DNA of 64,000 nt from Actinoplanes sp. N902-109 (GTDB lineage Bacteria; Actinomycetota; Actinomycetes; Mycobacteriales; Micromonosporaceae): contig NC_021191.1 of NCBI RefSeq assembly GCF_000389965.1, positions 2,419,501 through 2,483,500 of the forward strand. Direction: 5' to 3'. How positions within the stretch are numbered: the stretch's first letter is position 1; each line of letters starts with the position of its first letter. The notes beneath the pieces were generated by a model. It saw nothing but the letters and a program-made list of their open reading frames with translations, did not search any database and was not told the DNA's origin. The position numbers and the translations under genes are program-made. Positions 51,401 through 59,062 of this stretch are shown one piece after another.

Positions 51401-52170
51401 ACGGGTGGCGGCAGGATTTCGATCAGGCCTGGCGGTCGACGTGGCAGCACGCCTACGAGTGGATCGCGCACGGGATGGCTGCCGGCCGGTACCAGCCGAT
51501 GACGTGGGCCGCCGTGGTGCTCAGTCACGAGTTGCGGCGGGAGGACCTGGCGGTGCTGCGGGTGCGGCCGTACCTGCCGATGCCTTATCTGCCCGGGCAG
51601 TTCGCGCGGGTTCAGGTGGCTGAGCAGCCGGAGGTGTGGCGCCCCTATTCGCTCGCCGGGACGCCGAGCCAGGACAACACCTTCGAGCTGCACGTACGGG
51701 CGAAGTCGTGGGGCGGCGTCAGCGGCGCGCTCGTGCACCGCAGCAAGCCGGGCGACAAGATCCGCGTCGCCCGTGCCGAGGGTGGCATGACGTTGCCGGG
51801 CAACCAGCGGGAGCTGTTGCTGATCGCCGGGGACACCGGGGTGGCGCCGCTCAAGGCGCTGATCACCGAGCTGGCGGTGACCGGTGATCCGCGGCCGGCC
51901 ACGTTGTTCTGGGCTGCGCTGACGCCGGCCGAGCTGTACGACATCGACGACATCGCGCGCATCGCGGCGGCGGCACCCCAGGTGAGCGTGGTGCCGGTGC
52001 TCACCGGGGGTGAGCTCGACGTGCTCGTCGAGACCGTGGCGTCGTACGGGGACTGGTCCGGCCATGAGGTGTTCCTGGCCGGCCCCCCGCAGATGCTGGC
52101 GGTCACCGGCACCGCGCTGCTGCAGTCCGGCGTGCCGCCGCACCACCTGCATTACGACACCCCGGAGTAG
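48460..52170 (+). CDS. Globin-like/FAD-NAD(P)H reductase fusion with collagen-like N-terminal region
   Basis: A 1236-residue protein. A short helical head (LALLRAMRLRSAAPD) and about 800 residues of Pro/Gly/Val low complexity come first, including a Gly-X-Y collagen-like tract near 668-760. A globin-like domain of about 130 residues follows at 870-1010. In the F-helix region (MALAECGVAPQQ) the proximal haem His of flavohaemoglobins is replaced by Leu953, so haem binding is unlikely. The C-terminus is an intact ferredoxin-reductase module with RPYSLAG (FAD), GDTGVAPLKALI (NAD(P)H) and LAGPPQML. The start is TTG 48460 or GTG 48538. It is directly downstream of the HEAT-repeat gene. Confidence 0.8.
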   Translation: MILDKSPPADSTVELIASLAAVGGALVSSGSGSDPHMLALLRAMRLRSAAPDAAAAGAADAEAALRARAEAGPDAAPGSLPSASLPSASLPSASLPSASLPSASLPSGEPVHPEELMHPHWPAHHELPAAEIPALPAAPADLPPAHPFRDLTRNGVPREERETAPGPRTRPGGISGRPSSAGRPEGPRAGFGSLPTGTRPGPPGSSSSSGPVVGGSSSSVPSGPAVGGPPSLAPPAGPGTSGAGATGSRPIIDGPAVVSTPVVGTPVRVSPAIDSPAIGADPSSLLDLLPDDLGGSPARTPRPTGTTPVPAHLLPPGSAPTASAISGPGPATGKPSWYAPREPAPSSTPPGGGAAGGGAGAGAAGSGPGAGAAGGGAGAGAAGTGAGAGAAGTGAGAGGGAAGAGTGFPGNAAPGTAFPSTPTPGGPTPGTFVPSVPPSATLPPAGPIPGGVVPSGSTPGGVGPGAAVPGAAVPGAVVPGGGPPGNAVPGVVSGNVIPGGALPGSAVPGGVMPGSAVPGNALPGGALPGSVVPGGVMPGSAVPGNALPGGALPGSVVPGGVVPGSVGPGNIGPGNAGLGNGGSGGGVPGGVVPGNAVPGNGGPGGASPGGVVPGGAGGGTGGAGGNGGSGRAGGFTPGLPAIPVGRLPSLLPGDWLPGDRAVGAPGGLGTRGTPGAPGTPGAPGTPGALGTPGAPGTPGALGTPGAPGTPGTPGAPGTAGTAGTAGTWGTPGASGTPGTAGASGTSGTAGTGTPGTPGAAGARETAGVPGAQGTAGGSVVGGRRSLPAYPPGAGPWHGGLPAGAVGAIPSVGGVVGAIPPIGGPRLVGPPWPGDPGTVIPGVPDLSALWGTKAPAAPGRPSAPADGMDPADDAALNEVRRLLGNSLSMAGGPMEVAGRLRAALAQAQPTLFATLPGGPVAQVEQLAEGLTWLIHHVDQPPALVAGFGRLGMALAECGVAPQQLQLAGAALAEAMRAGMAAHGWRQDFDQAWRSTWQHAYEWIAHGMAAGRYQPMTWAAVVLSHELRREDLAVLRVRPYLPMPYLPGQFARVQVAEQPEVWRPYSLAGTPSQDNTFELHVRAKSWGGVSGALVHRSKPGDKIRVARAEGGMTLPGNQRELLLIAGDTGVAPLKALITELAVTGDPRPATLFWAALTPAELYDIDDIARIAAAAPQVSVVPVLTGGELDVLVETVASYGDWSGHEVFLAGPPQMLAVTGTALLQSGVPPHHLHYDTPE
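49984..50133 (+). repeat. Two exact 75-bp repeats in the fusion gene
   Basis: A 75-bp unit starting GGTGGTGTGATGCCGGGG occurs at 49984 and again at 50059 without mismatch. A partial third copy starts at 50134. The period is in frame (25 residues, PGGVMPGSAVPGNALPGGAL-like). Perfect identity indicates a recent duplication. Confidence 0.92.
50462..50740 (+). repeat. Collagen-like Gly-X-Y repeat tract
   Basis: A run of short GGAACGCCAGGAGCACC-type units codes for about 90 residues dominated by GTPGAPGTPGALGTPGAPG triplets, later GTAGTAGTAGT. It lies inside the fusion gene, N-terminal to the globin-like domain. Confidence 0.9.
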
Positions 52171-53414
52171 AGCATCGGCAGCGAGATGATCTGAGCCTCG
52201 GCCTGCTGAGCCGCGATGTTCACGTGGATGCCGTCACCCACGTCGTACGCCGGGTTGATGGCGTTGGGCCGCACCGGGTCCTTGATCACCTGGTCGAACA
52301 GGATCAGCCCGGCGCAGTCGCCGGCGCAGGTGTTGAACGTGGCGGCGTACGTGCCGAGGTCCCAGCGGTAGCGGTTCATCTGGTCGGTGTAGCCGGGACG
52401 CGCGGTCGTCGGCACCAGGAACGCCTTGATGCCCGCGGCGTGCAGGCGACCGAAAATGGTCTTCCAGCTGTCGATGATCTGTTCGGCTGTGCAGCCGGCC
52501 GCCAGGTCGTTGGTGCCGTAGTAGACGATGACGCCCTTGACGCCGTGCAGCGCCAGTACGTCGCGGTCGAGCCGGGTGACGCCTTCGAGACCGGCCACGC
52601 CGGCCGAGGCGTTGGGGCAGCCGGTGGCGCTCATGGTGCCGTTGATGCCCGCGTTCGCCACGGCCAGCTGGTGTCCCGCCGGTGCCTCGGCGACGATCCG
52701 CCGGGCCAGGACGTCGGACCAGCGTTCGTTGGTCCCGGTACGGCTGCAGCCCGGCCCGCAGTTCGTGCTGCCCTCGCCGTCCACCACCGAGGACCCGTAC
52801 GTGACGATCGTGCCGGCCACGTCCGGGTTGCGTACGTCGACCGCGCTGACCAGCCACGTCGAGGTGATCGTCCGGGTGAAGGCGGTCGCGGCCCGGTCGG
52901 CGACGTGGTTGCCGCTGCCGGCCGGGCTGACGTAGTTGGTGCGGAACGCGGCGCCGTGCTCGCCGGGGCGGACGCTGCCGGGCACGTACAGGCTCACGGC
53001 GACGTCCTGCTGCGCCCGCGTTGTCAGCGGCACCGCGTCGCTCCACACGTCGGCGCCCGGGGCGACGGTGACCGCCGGTCGGCCGCCGAAGGTCAGCCGC
53101 CGCAGCGTGCCGTCCACCACGGCCGCGTCCGTGCCGGTGCTCAGCCCGACCGTTGCGGCGTCCACCGCCAACGCGGTGCTGCCGAACTGGTTCTGCACCC
53201 GGATGCGCAGCGCCGATCCGCCCTGGCTGAGGTGGGTGATCGTGCGGACCGACTGATCGGTGAGCGTGCTGCCGGACAGCCCCTGCTGCGACGCCGACCA
53301 CGAGGTGACCCAGTGGCCGGCCGGGCGGCCGGTGTGCGGTCCGGCGGCACCGGCCGGGACGGCCATGGCGGCACCGACGGAGGCGAGCGCGAGCGTCTTG
53401 CGCAACGAGATCAT
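52152..53414 (-). CDS. SGNH/GDSL-type secreted hydrolase
   Basis: A 420-residue exported esterase-like protein. The signal peptide is LRKTLALASVGAAMAVPAGA. A beta-rich N-terminal domain (SVRTITHLSQGGSALRIRVQ) precedes the SGNH domain. Block I reads YGSSVVDGEGST, with Ser in place of the usual Asp before the nucleophile Ser. Block III is YYGTNDLA, and the catalytic Asp/His are in VGDGIHVNIAA. Four Cys near NCGPGCSR and TCAGDCAG suggest disulfides. It probably deacylates a polysaccharide or lipid outside the cell. Its 3' end overlaps that of the convergent globin-reductase gene by 19 bp. Confidence 0.9.
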   Translation of the reverse strand: MISLRKTLALASVGAAMAVPAGAAGPHTGRPAGHWVTSWSASQQGLSGSTLTDQSVRTITHLSQGGSALRIRVQNQFGSTALAVDAATVGLSTGTDAAVVDGTLRRLTFGGRPAVTVAPGADVWSDAVPLTTRAQQDVAVSLYVPGSVRPGEHGAAFRTNYVSPAGSGNHVADRAATAFTRTITSTWLVSAVDVRNPDVAGTIVTYGSSVVDGEGSTNCGPGCSRTGTNERWSDVLARRIVAEAPAGHQLAVANAGINGTMSATGCPNASAGVAGLEGVTRLDRDVLALHGVKGVIVYYGTNDLAAGCTAEQIIDSWKTIFGRLHAAGIKAFLVPTTARPGYTDQMNRYRWDLGTYAATFNTCAGDCAGLILFDQVIKDPVRPNAINPAYDVGDGIHVNIAAQQAEAQIISLPMLYSGVS

Positions 53415-53453
53415 GAGATCAATATCGATCTCACGAAACCTGCCCGCAACACA

Positions 53454-54758
53454 TCAGAGTACGGCGGACAGCGCTTTCGCGTACGAAGGGGGCACGAACG
53501 TCTCGCCGCCCGGGGTGAGCACCGCATGCCGGTCGACCGCCGCCCAGGCGTCCACCGGCACCGCCGCGCGCAGCGCCGTCACCACCGGGGCGTCGGCCCA
53601 TTGCGGGTCGTCGGCCAGCATGGTCAGCGCGACCAGCGACTCCTCGACCTCGCCGACACACTCGAACGGCTTGTGCGCGTCGATGCCGAGCAGCTCCAGA
53701 TAACCGGGGACCTGCGCGGGGTCGGCGAACAGGTCCGTACCGAAGATCCGGGTGAGCCGCTCGCGGGGCATCGACGGGGCCATCGCCAGCGCCACGAACC
53801 GGCACTTGGGGCAGTCGCCGCACCAGCGCGCCGTCGGGTCGTGCAGCTTGAACGCCTTGTTGCAGCTGGTCACCACGTCGTCGTAGCCGGGGAACCGGGC
53901 GTACAGCTGGGCGATGTGCAGCTCGGACAGCGAGCGCAGCAGCGAGAAGTAGGGCTCGCTCAGCCCGGCGTGCGCGGTGACCGCGGCCCGCAGCAGCCCC
54001 TCGGCCTCGACCCCCTTGGACCACTGGTGGTTGATCTCGTGACCGTTCCAGACCAGGTTGGGGTCGGATGCCGAGCGCTCGTTGGACATCACCACCGGGC
54101 CGAGGCCGTGCAGCACGGCGGTGCCGATCGCGATCAGCGAGTTGATCGCGGTGACCGGGATGTGGCCGTTGCGGGCCCCGGCCTTGTTCAGCTCGAACAG
54201 CCGCGGGTCGAGCCGGCGGCGGGCGGCCAGCGCGGTCAGCCCGGAGGCCGCGTTGACGTTGCGGATGACGTGGTTGGGGTTGACCGAGAACGGCACCGGG
54301 TCGAGCCCCGCGGCGCGCAGCGTCTCCAGCGTGACGATGGAGTCCTTGCCGCCGCCGACCGCCGACAGCGGGCGCCCCTCGGCGTTGTCCACCACGGGGG
54401 CCGGCTCCGCGTCGCCCGGCACGACGACGCTGTTCTCCAGCACGTGCGGCAGCTGGTTGACGTACGCGTACTCGCCGAGGCCCTTGGTGTAGACCGCGTC
54501 GAACAGGGCCTTGGCCGCGGCCGGCACCGGCTTGGGCGCCTCGATCCGCGGCGGCGCACCGACCTTGTAGTACGACACCCCGGCCACCACGTGCAGCAGG
54601 TCGAGCACGCGGTGGAACGCCTCGGGCACCTCGCCCCCGGCCACCGGGAAGGTGATCGTCTCCGTGAACGCCTGGTCGTCCAGCAGATACTCGAACGTCG
54701 CGACCCCGGTGGCGGGGTCGTAGGCGTACGAGGGGAAGCGCATCACGTCGAACTGCAC
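53454..54758 (-). CDS. murL: UDP-MurNAc-L-Ala-L-Glu epimerase
   Basis: A 434-residue MurL enzyme, which inverts the terminal L-Glu of UDP-MurNAc-L-Ala-L-Glu to D-Glu with ATP, giving the MurD product without a free D-Glu pool. The PP-loop is SAVGGGKDS with Lys138; RNGHIPVTAINSLIAIGTAV and the CGDCPKCRFV cluster are family marks. The GTG at 54758 was chosen because GGGAG lies upstream and the conserved FDVMRFPSYAYDP follows. The murD2 gene is divergent with 64 bp between. Together they replace MurI/MurD for this step. Confidence 0.93.
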   Translation of the reverse strand: MQFDVMRFPSYAYDPATGVATFEYLLDDQAFTETITFPVAGGEVPEAFHRVLDLLHVVAGVSYYKVGAPPRIEAPKPVPAAAKALFDAVYTKGLGEYAYVNQLPHVLENSVVVPGDAEPAPVVDNAEGRPLSAVGGGKDSIVTLETLRAAGLDPVPFSVNPNHVIRNVNAASGLTALAARRRLDPRLFELNKAGARNGHIPVTAINSLIAIGTAVLHGLGPVVMSNERSASDPNLVWNGHEINHQWSKGVEAEGLLRAAVTAHAGLSEPYFSLLRSLSELHIAQLYARFPGYDDVVTSCNKAFKLHDPTARWCGDCPKCRFVALAMAPSMPRERLTRIFGTDLFADPAQVPGYLELLGIDAHKPFECVGEVEESLVALTMLADDPQWADAPVVTALRAAVPVDAWAAVDRHAVLTPGGETFVPPSYAKALSAVL

Positions 54759-54822
54759 CCACAGACTCCCGTCACTCGACCGACGGGCAATACTAATGCG
54801 ACCCGACCAGAGGAGTATTCCT

Positions 54823-56175
54823 GTGCGCTTGGCAGACCTGCGCGGACGTTCCGTAGCCGTCTGGGGCACCGGCCGTGAGGGCCGGGCCGCTGTGACCGCG
54901 ATTGCCGCGCAGCAGCCCGCGCGCCTGATCGTCGTCGACGACAGCGTGAACTACCTGTCCGTGCCGTGGGAGGGCGAGCTGGCCGCGCTGGCCCCGCTGG
55001 CCGGCGGCGACCACGCGTTCCCGGCGCTGGCCACCGCGGACGTCGTGGTGCGCTCGCCGGGCGTGCCGCAGACCCATCCCTGGATGGCCGAGCTGCGCTC
55101 GCGCGGGGTCACCGTGACCGGCGGCAGCGCGCTGTGGATGGCCGACCATGCCCGCCGGACCGTCGGCGTGACCGGCAGCAAGGGCAAGAGCACCACGTCC
55201 GCGCTGATCAGCCATCTGCTGACCGCGGCCGGGCGGCCCAACGTCTTCGGCGGCAACATCGGCGTGCCGCTGCTTGACCTGCCTGCCGCGGACCAGTACG
55301 TGCTGGAGCTGTCCAGCTACCAGTGCAGCGACTTGACCGACTCGCCCCGGGTGGCCGTGGTGACCTCGCTGTTCCCCGAGCACCTGGACGCCCACGGCGG
55401 CGAGCGCGAGTACTACCGCGACAAGCTCAACCTGCTCGGGCACGGCCCCGAGCTGATCGTCGTCAACGGTGCCGACGAGCGCCTGGTGACCGAGACGCTG
55501 GCGATGCGCGACGTGAACGGCTGGCCGGCGATCCCGGCGGGCGCGGGCGACTCCCGGTTCCGCGTCGAGGCCGACGGGCTGGTCTGGTGCAGCGACGACG
55601 TGCTCTTCCCGCGCGACACGCTGCGGCTGCGGGGCCGGCACAACGGGCGCAACCTGTGCGTGGCCCTGGCGGTGCTCGACGGCATGGGCATCGACGTGCT
55701 CGGGAGCAAGGACGAGCTGCGGGCCGCGGTCGCGTCGTTCGAGGGGCTGCCGCACCGCCTCGCCGAGATCGCCGACCCGTCCGGGCTGACCTTCGTCGAC
55801 GACCCGCTGGCGACCAGCCCGTACGCGACGATGCACGCGGTGGATGCGTACGAGGACCGGCCGTTGACCCTGCTGGTCGGCGGGACCGACCGCGGTCTGG
55901 ACTATGCCCCGCTGCGCGAGCACCTCAAAGATCGTGAGATCACCGTGATCGGGCTGCCGGACAGCGGTCCGCGCATTCTCGCCGCCCTGGAAGGTCTCGC
56001 CTCGGTACGGACCCAGCTCGCCGAGGATCTGGTCGACGCGGTCGTGCTGGCCCGTAAGCTCACGCCCGCCGGTGGGGTGGTGCTGCTGTCGCCGGCGGCC
56101 CCCAGCTACGGCCGGTTCCGCAACTTCGAGCACCGCTCCGAGGTCTTCGCGCAGGCGATCCGGGAAACCGCCTGA
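54823..56175 (+). CDS. murD2: UDP-MurNAc-L-Ala--L-glutamate ligase
   Basis: A 450-residue Mur ligase of the MurD2 type, which adds L-Glu (not D-Glu) to UDP-MurNAc-L-Ala. The N-terminal Rossmann domain begins VRLADLRGRSVAVWGTGREG. The ATP loop GSKGKST is at 118-124. The central ELSSYQCSDLTDSPRVAVVT and the C-terminal LLVGGTDRGLDYAPL match Mur ligases. The GTG at 54823 has AGGAG in front. It is divergent from murL, which acts on its product. A TACTAAT sequence 20-25 bp upstream of the GTG may be its -10 element. Confidence 0.93.
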   Translation: MRLADLRGRSVAVWGTGREGRAAVTAIAAQQPARLIVVDDSVNYLSVPWEGELAALAPLAGGDHAFPALATADVVVRSPGVPQTHPWMAELRSRGVTVTGGSALWMADHARRTVGVTGSKGKSTTSALISHLLTAAGRPNVFGGNIGVPLLDLPAADQYVLELSSYQCSDLTDSPRVAVVTSLFPEHLDAHGGEREYYRDKLNLLGHGPELIVVNGADERLVTETLAMRDVNGWPAIPAGAGDSRFRVEADGLVWCSDDVLFPRDTLRLRGRHNGRNLCVALAVLDGMGIDVLGSKDELRAAVASFEGLPHRLAEIADPSGLTFVDDPLATSPYATMHAVDAYEDRPLTLLVGGTDRGLDYAPLREHLKDREITVIGLPDSGPRILAALEGLASVRTQLAEDLVDAVVLARKLTPAGGVVLLSPAAPSYGRFRNFEHRSEVFAQAIRETA

Positions 56176-56238
56176 CGCCTGGGCCGGCCACTTAACCGGT
56201 TCTGGGCAGAATTTTTGCCAAGCCGTGACCTTGTTACG

Positions 56239-56265
56239 ACCTGGCGTCCTTCGTTGACGCCAGGT
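56239..56265 (+). terminator. Terminator hairpin after murD2
   Basis: ACCTGGCGTC pairs with GACGCCAGGT around a 7-nt loop (10-bp stem), followed by TTT. It lies 60 bp after murD2. Confidence 0.8.
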
Positions 56266-56545
56266 TTCGGCATGCCCCGGTAAACCGCTGTTCAGCGGCC
56301 CGTACCCGGCCGAACGGCCGATCAGACCCCCCACTGTGAATGGGGTCACAACCGGACATAGCCTCTCTCACCTGCCCTTTCGCGCTTTTGGCATTGAAGC
56401 GTGTAGAAACATCGCTGCGTAACGTGGGTTTACCGGCGTGGCGCAGGTAACGGTTTGAAAACTTCGCCCACAGTCTTGACAGAAAGGGGCTCGCAGTAAG
56501 AACTTTTACCGCAACAGTTAACACTCCTACCTGAGGGGACGGTCC
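56266..56545. promoter_or_regulatory. Upstream region and -35-like element of the RpiR gene
   Basis: No gene is present in this 280-bp AT-richer stretch. TTGACA at 56476-56481 is followed by TAAGAA about 15 bp downstream, a plausible sigma-70 promoter, and GAGGGGAC is the Shine-Dalgarno for the ATG at 56546. Confidence 0.5.
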
Positions 56546-57511
56546 ATGGTCGAGCCACAAGCGGACGGCATCGCTGCTCGCACAGCGGTTGTCGACCCGC
56601 CGGTGCGCGACCCTCTGGTGACCGCCGTGCCGCAGGGAGTGCTGTTGCGGGTCCGCACGCTGCTGCCGGAGTTCACCGGCGCCCTGCAGCGCGTCGCCGA
56701 GCAGGTGCTGACCGACCCGGCGGCCGCGTCCCGGGCCACCATCGTCGAACTCGCCGAGCGCAGCGGCACGTCGCCGGCCACGGTGACCCGGTTCTGCCGG
56801 GCGCTGGGCTTCGACGGCTACGCCGACCTGCGGCTGGGCATCGCCGCCGAGACCGGGCGGGCCCGCTCGGCCGGCTGGACCGTCGACATCGGCCGCGAGA
56901 TCCAGCCCAGCGACCCGCTCGAGCGGGTGCTCGGGCAGATCATGGCGGCCGACACCCGGGCCATGCACGACACCGCCGAGCTGCTCGACCTGAGCGAGGT
57001 CGACCGGGCCGCCGCCGCGATCGCCGCCGCCCAGCGGGTCAACATCTTCGGCGCCAGCGGCAGCGCGCTGGTCGGCGAGGAGATGCAGTTCAGCCTGCAC
57101 CGCATCGGGGTGGCCGCCTGGGCCTGGACGGACGTGCACAACGGCCTGGCCAGTGCCGCGCTGTCCCGCCAGGGCGACGTCGCGCTGGGCATCTCGCACA
57201 GCGGCGAGACCGGCGAGACCATCGAACTGGTCGCCGAGGCCAGCAGCCGGGGCGCCACCACCATCGCGCTGACCAGCTTCCCGCAGTCGCCGCTGGCCGA
57301 GCTGGCCGACATCGTGCTGGTCACCGCCACCCAGGCCACGACGTTCCGGCCGGACGCGCTGTCCGCGCGGCATCCGCAGCTGGTCGTCCTCGATCTGCTC
57401 TACGTCGCTGTCGCGCAGCGGACCCACGAACGTTCGCACGCCGCGTTCCAGCGCACCGCCCAAGCCGTCCACGGCCACAAAGCCGCAAAGGACGGTGCTG
57501 CCCCACTGTGA
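56546..57511 (+). CDS. RpiR/MurR family regulator (HTH + SIS)
   Basis: A 321-residue regulator. The N-terminal HTH_6 domain has AEQVLTDPAAASRATIVELA and SGTSPATVTRFCRALGFDGY. A SIS (sugar isomerase) domain follows with VNIFGASGSALVGEEMQF and ISHSGETGETIELV, which should bind a phosphosugar. Its place immediately upstream of an NgcEFG-like importer suggests control of aminosugar uptake, with a GlcNAc or MurNAc phosphate as the effector; that link is inference. Confidence 0.92.
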   Translation: MVEPQADGIAARTAVVDPPVRDPLVTAVPQGVLLRVRTLLPEFTGALQRVAEQVLTDPAAASRATIVELAERSGTSPATVTRFCRALGFDGYADLRLGIAAETGRARSAGWTVDIGREIQPSDPLERVLGQIMAADTRAMHDTAELLDLSEVDRAAAAIAAAQRVNIFGASGSALVGEEMQFSLHRIGVAAWAWTDVHNGLASAALSRQGDVALGISHSGETGETIELVAEASSRGATTIALTSFPQSPLAELADIVLVTATQATTFRPDALSARHPQLVVLDLLYVAVAQRTHERSHAAFQRTAQAVHGHKAAKDGAAPL

Positions 57512-57577
57512 ACACGCACTACCGGTCGTACCCCATAACTCTCCGCCCCGGCACAGCAAACTGAGGAGAAAACCAGA

Positions 57578-59011
57578 ATGACCGACATCTTCAAGCCCGA
57601 GGTCGACCGCCGGACGCTGCTGCGTCGCGCGGCCGCCGTGGGTCTGCTCGCCACCCCGGCCGTGAGCATGCTCAGTGCTTGCGTCGGTGGCGGCAGCGAC
57701 GACGACGACACCGCGGCCAAGCCCGCCGGCACCGTCTCGGCGACCAACCCGCTGGGCATCAAGGAGGACGCGCCGCTGGAGATCATCATCTTCAACGGTG
57801 GCCTCGGCACCAAGTACGCCACGGACGTCGACATCCCGTCGTACAACAAGCTGTTCCCCAACTCCAAGGTCACGTTCAACCAGACCGAAGAGGTCTCCAC
57901 CGTCGTGCAGCCGCGGTTCACCGCGGGCAGCCCGCCGGACATGATCAACAACTCCGGCTCCAAGCTGATGGACCAGGGCGCGCTCGTCCAGGCCGGGCAG
58001 GTGCAGGACCTCACCGACCTGTACGCCGCGCCGTCGGTCGACATCTCCGGCAAGACCGTCAAGGACACCCTGATCCCGGGCACCATCGAGCAGGGCACGT
58101 TCAACGGCAAGCCGTACGTGCTGAACTACGCCTTCACGGTCTTCGGTCTCTGGTACTCCGGCAAGCTGTTCAAGGACAACGGCTGGACCGCCCCGACCAC
58201 CTGGGCCGACTTCACCAAGCTGCTCGACGCGATGAAGGCCAAGGGCATCACCCCCTTCGGGTACGCCGGTGCGAACGCGCCGTACTACCAGTACACGGTG
58301 ATCCTCACCAGCGCCGCGAAGATCGGTGGCGCCGACATCCTCAAGAACATCGACAACCTCGAGGACGGTGCCTGGACCAACGACGCCGTCAAGCAGGCCG
58401 CCGCGGCCTGGGCCGAGGTCGGCGCCAAGTACTCCGACAAGTCGTTCCTCGGCCTCAAGCACACCGAGGTCCAGCTCAAGCACGACCAGTACAAGGTCGG
58501 CCTCTACCCCTCCGGCTCCTGGCTGGAGAACGAGCAGGCCAAGGACACCCCGGCCGGCTTCGACTACCAGCTCATGCCGATCCCGAGCGTCACCACCGCG
58601 GACAAGCTGCCCGTCGAGTCGCTCTACGCGGCCGCCGGCGAGCAGTACTTCGTCGCCGCCAAGGGCAAGAACCCGCGCGGTGGCATGGAGTTCCTGCGGC
58701 ACATGCTCTCCAAGGCGGGCGCGGTCGGCTTCACCCAGCTGACCAAGACCCTGACCGTCGTCGCCGGTGCCACCGACGGCATGGAGATCAGCCCCGGCCT
58801 CACCTCCGGCAACAAGGCCCTCGGTGCGGCTGGTGCGAACACCTTCAGCTTCCGCTTCGACACCTGGTACAAGAAGCTGGACGACGAGCTGCGCGCCGCC
58901 ACCAACGAGCTGATGTACCAGGGCGGGTCCGCCGACAAGTTCTGCGAGCGCATGCAGAAGGCGGCCGACGCCGTGAAGAAGGACTCCTCGATCGAGAAGT
59001 TCAAGCGCTGA
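57578..59011 (+). CDS. ngcE: Aminosugar ABC transporter substrate-binding lipoprotein
   Basis: A 477-residue extracellular solute-binding lipoprotein. The N-terminus has a Tat-type RRTLLRRAAAVGL motif and a lipobox LSAC with Cys35, followed by an Asp-rich spacer. The mature part is a family-1 sugar-binding fold with FNGGLGTKYATDVDIPSYNK, TIEQGTFNGKPYVLNYAFTV and GLYPSGSWLENEQ. These match NgcE, which binds N-acetylglucosamine and chitobiose. GAGGAG precedes the ATG. Two permease genes follow; no ATPase is linked, as expected if MsiK encoded elsewhere powers the importer. Confidence 0.92.
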   Translation: MTDIFKPEVDRRTLLRRAAAVGLLATPAVSMLSACVGGGSDDDDTAAKPAGTVSATNPLGIKEDAPLEIIIFNGGLGTKYATDVDIPSYNKLFPNSKVTFNQTEEVSTVVQPRFTAGSPPDMINNSGSKLMDQGALVQAGQVQDLTDLYAAPSVDISGKTVKDTLIPGTIEQGTFNGKPYVLNYAFTVFGLWYSGKLFKDNGWTAPTTWADFTKLLDAMKAKGITPFGYAGANAPYYQYTVILTSAAKIGGADILKNIDNLEDGAWTNDAVKQAAAAWAEVGAKYSDKSFLGLKHTEVQLKHDQYKVGLYPSGSWLENEQAKDTPAGFDYQLMPIPSVTTADKLPVESLYAAAGEQYFVAAKGKNPRGGMEFLRHMLSKAGAVGFTQLTKTLTVVAGATDGMEISPGLTSGNKALGAAGANTFSFRFDTWYKKLDDELRAATNELMYQGGSADKFCERMQKAADAVKKDSSIEKFKR

Positions 59012-59062
59012 GTTCCCTGACCCTTTGACGTATCCCGCAACCACGGACGGAGCACGAGAACC

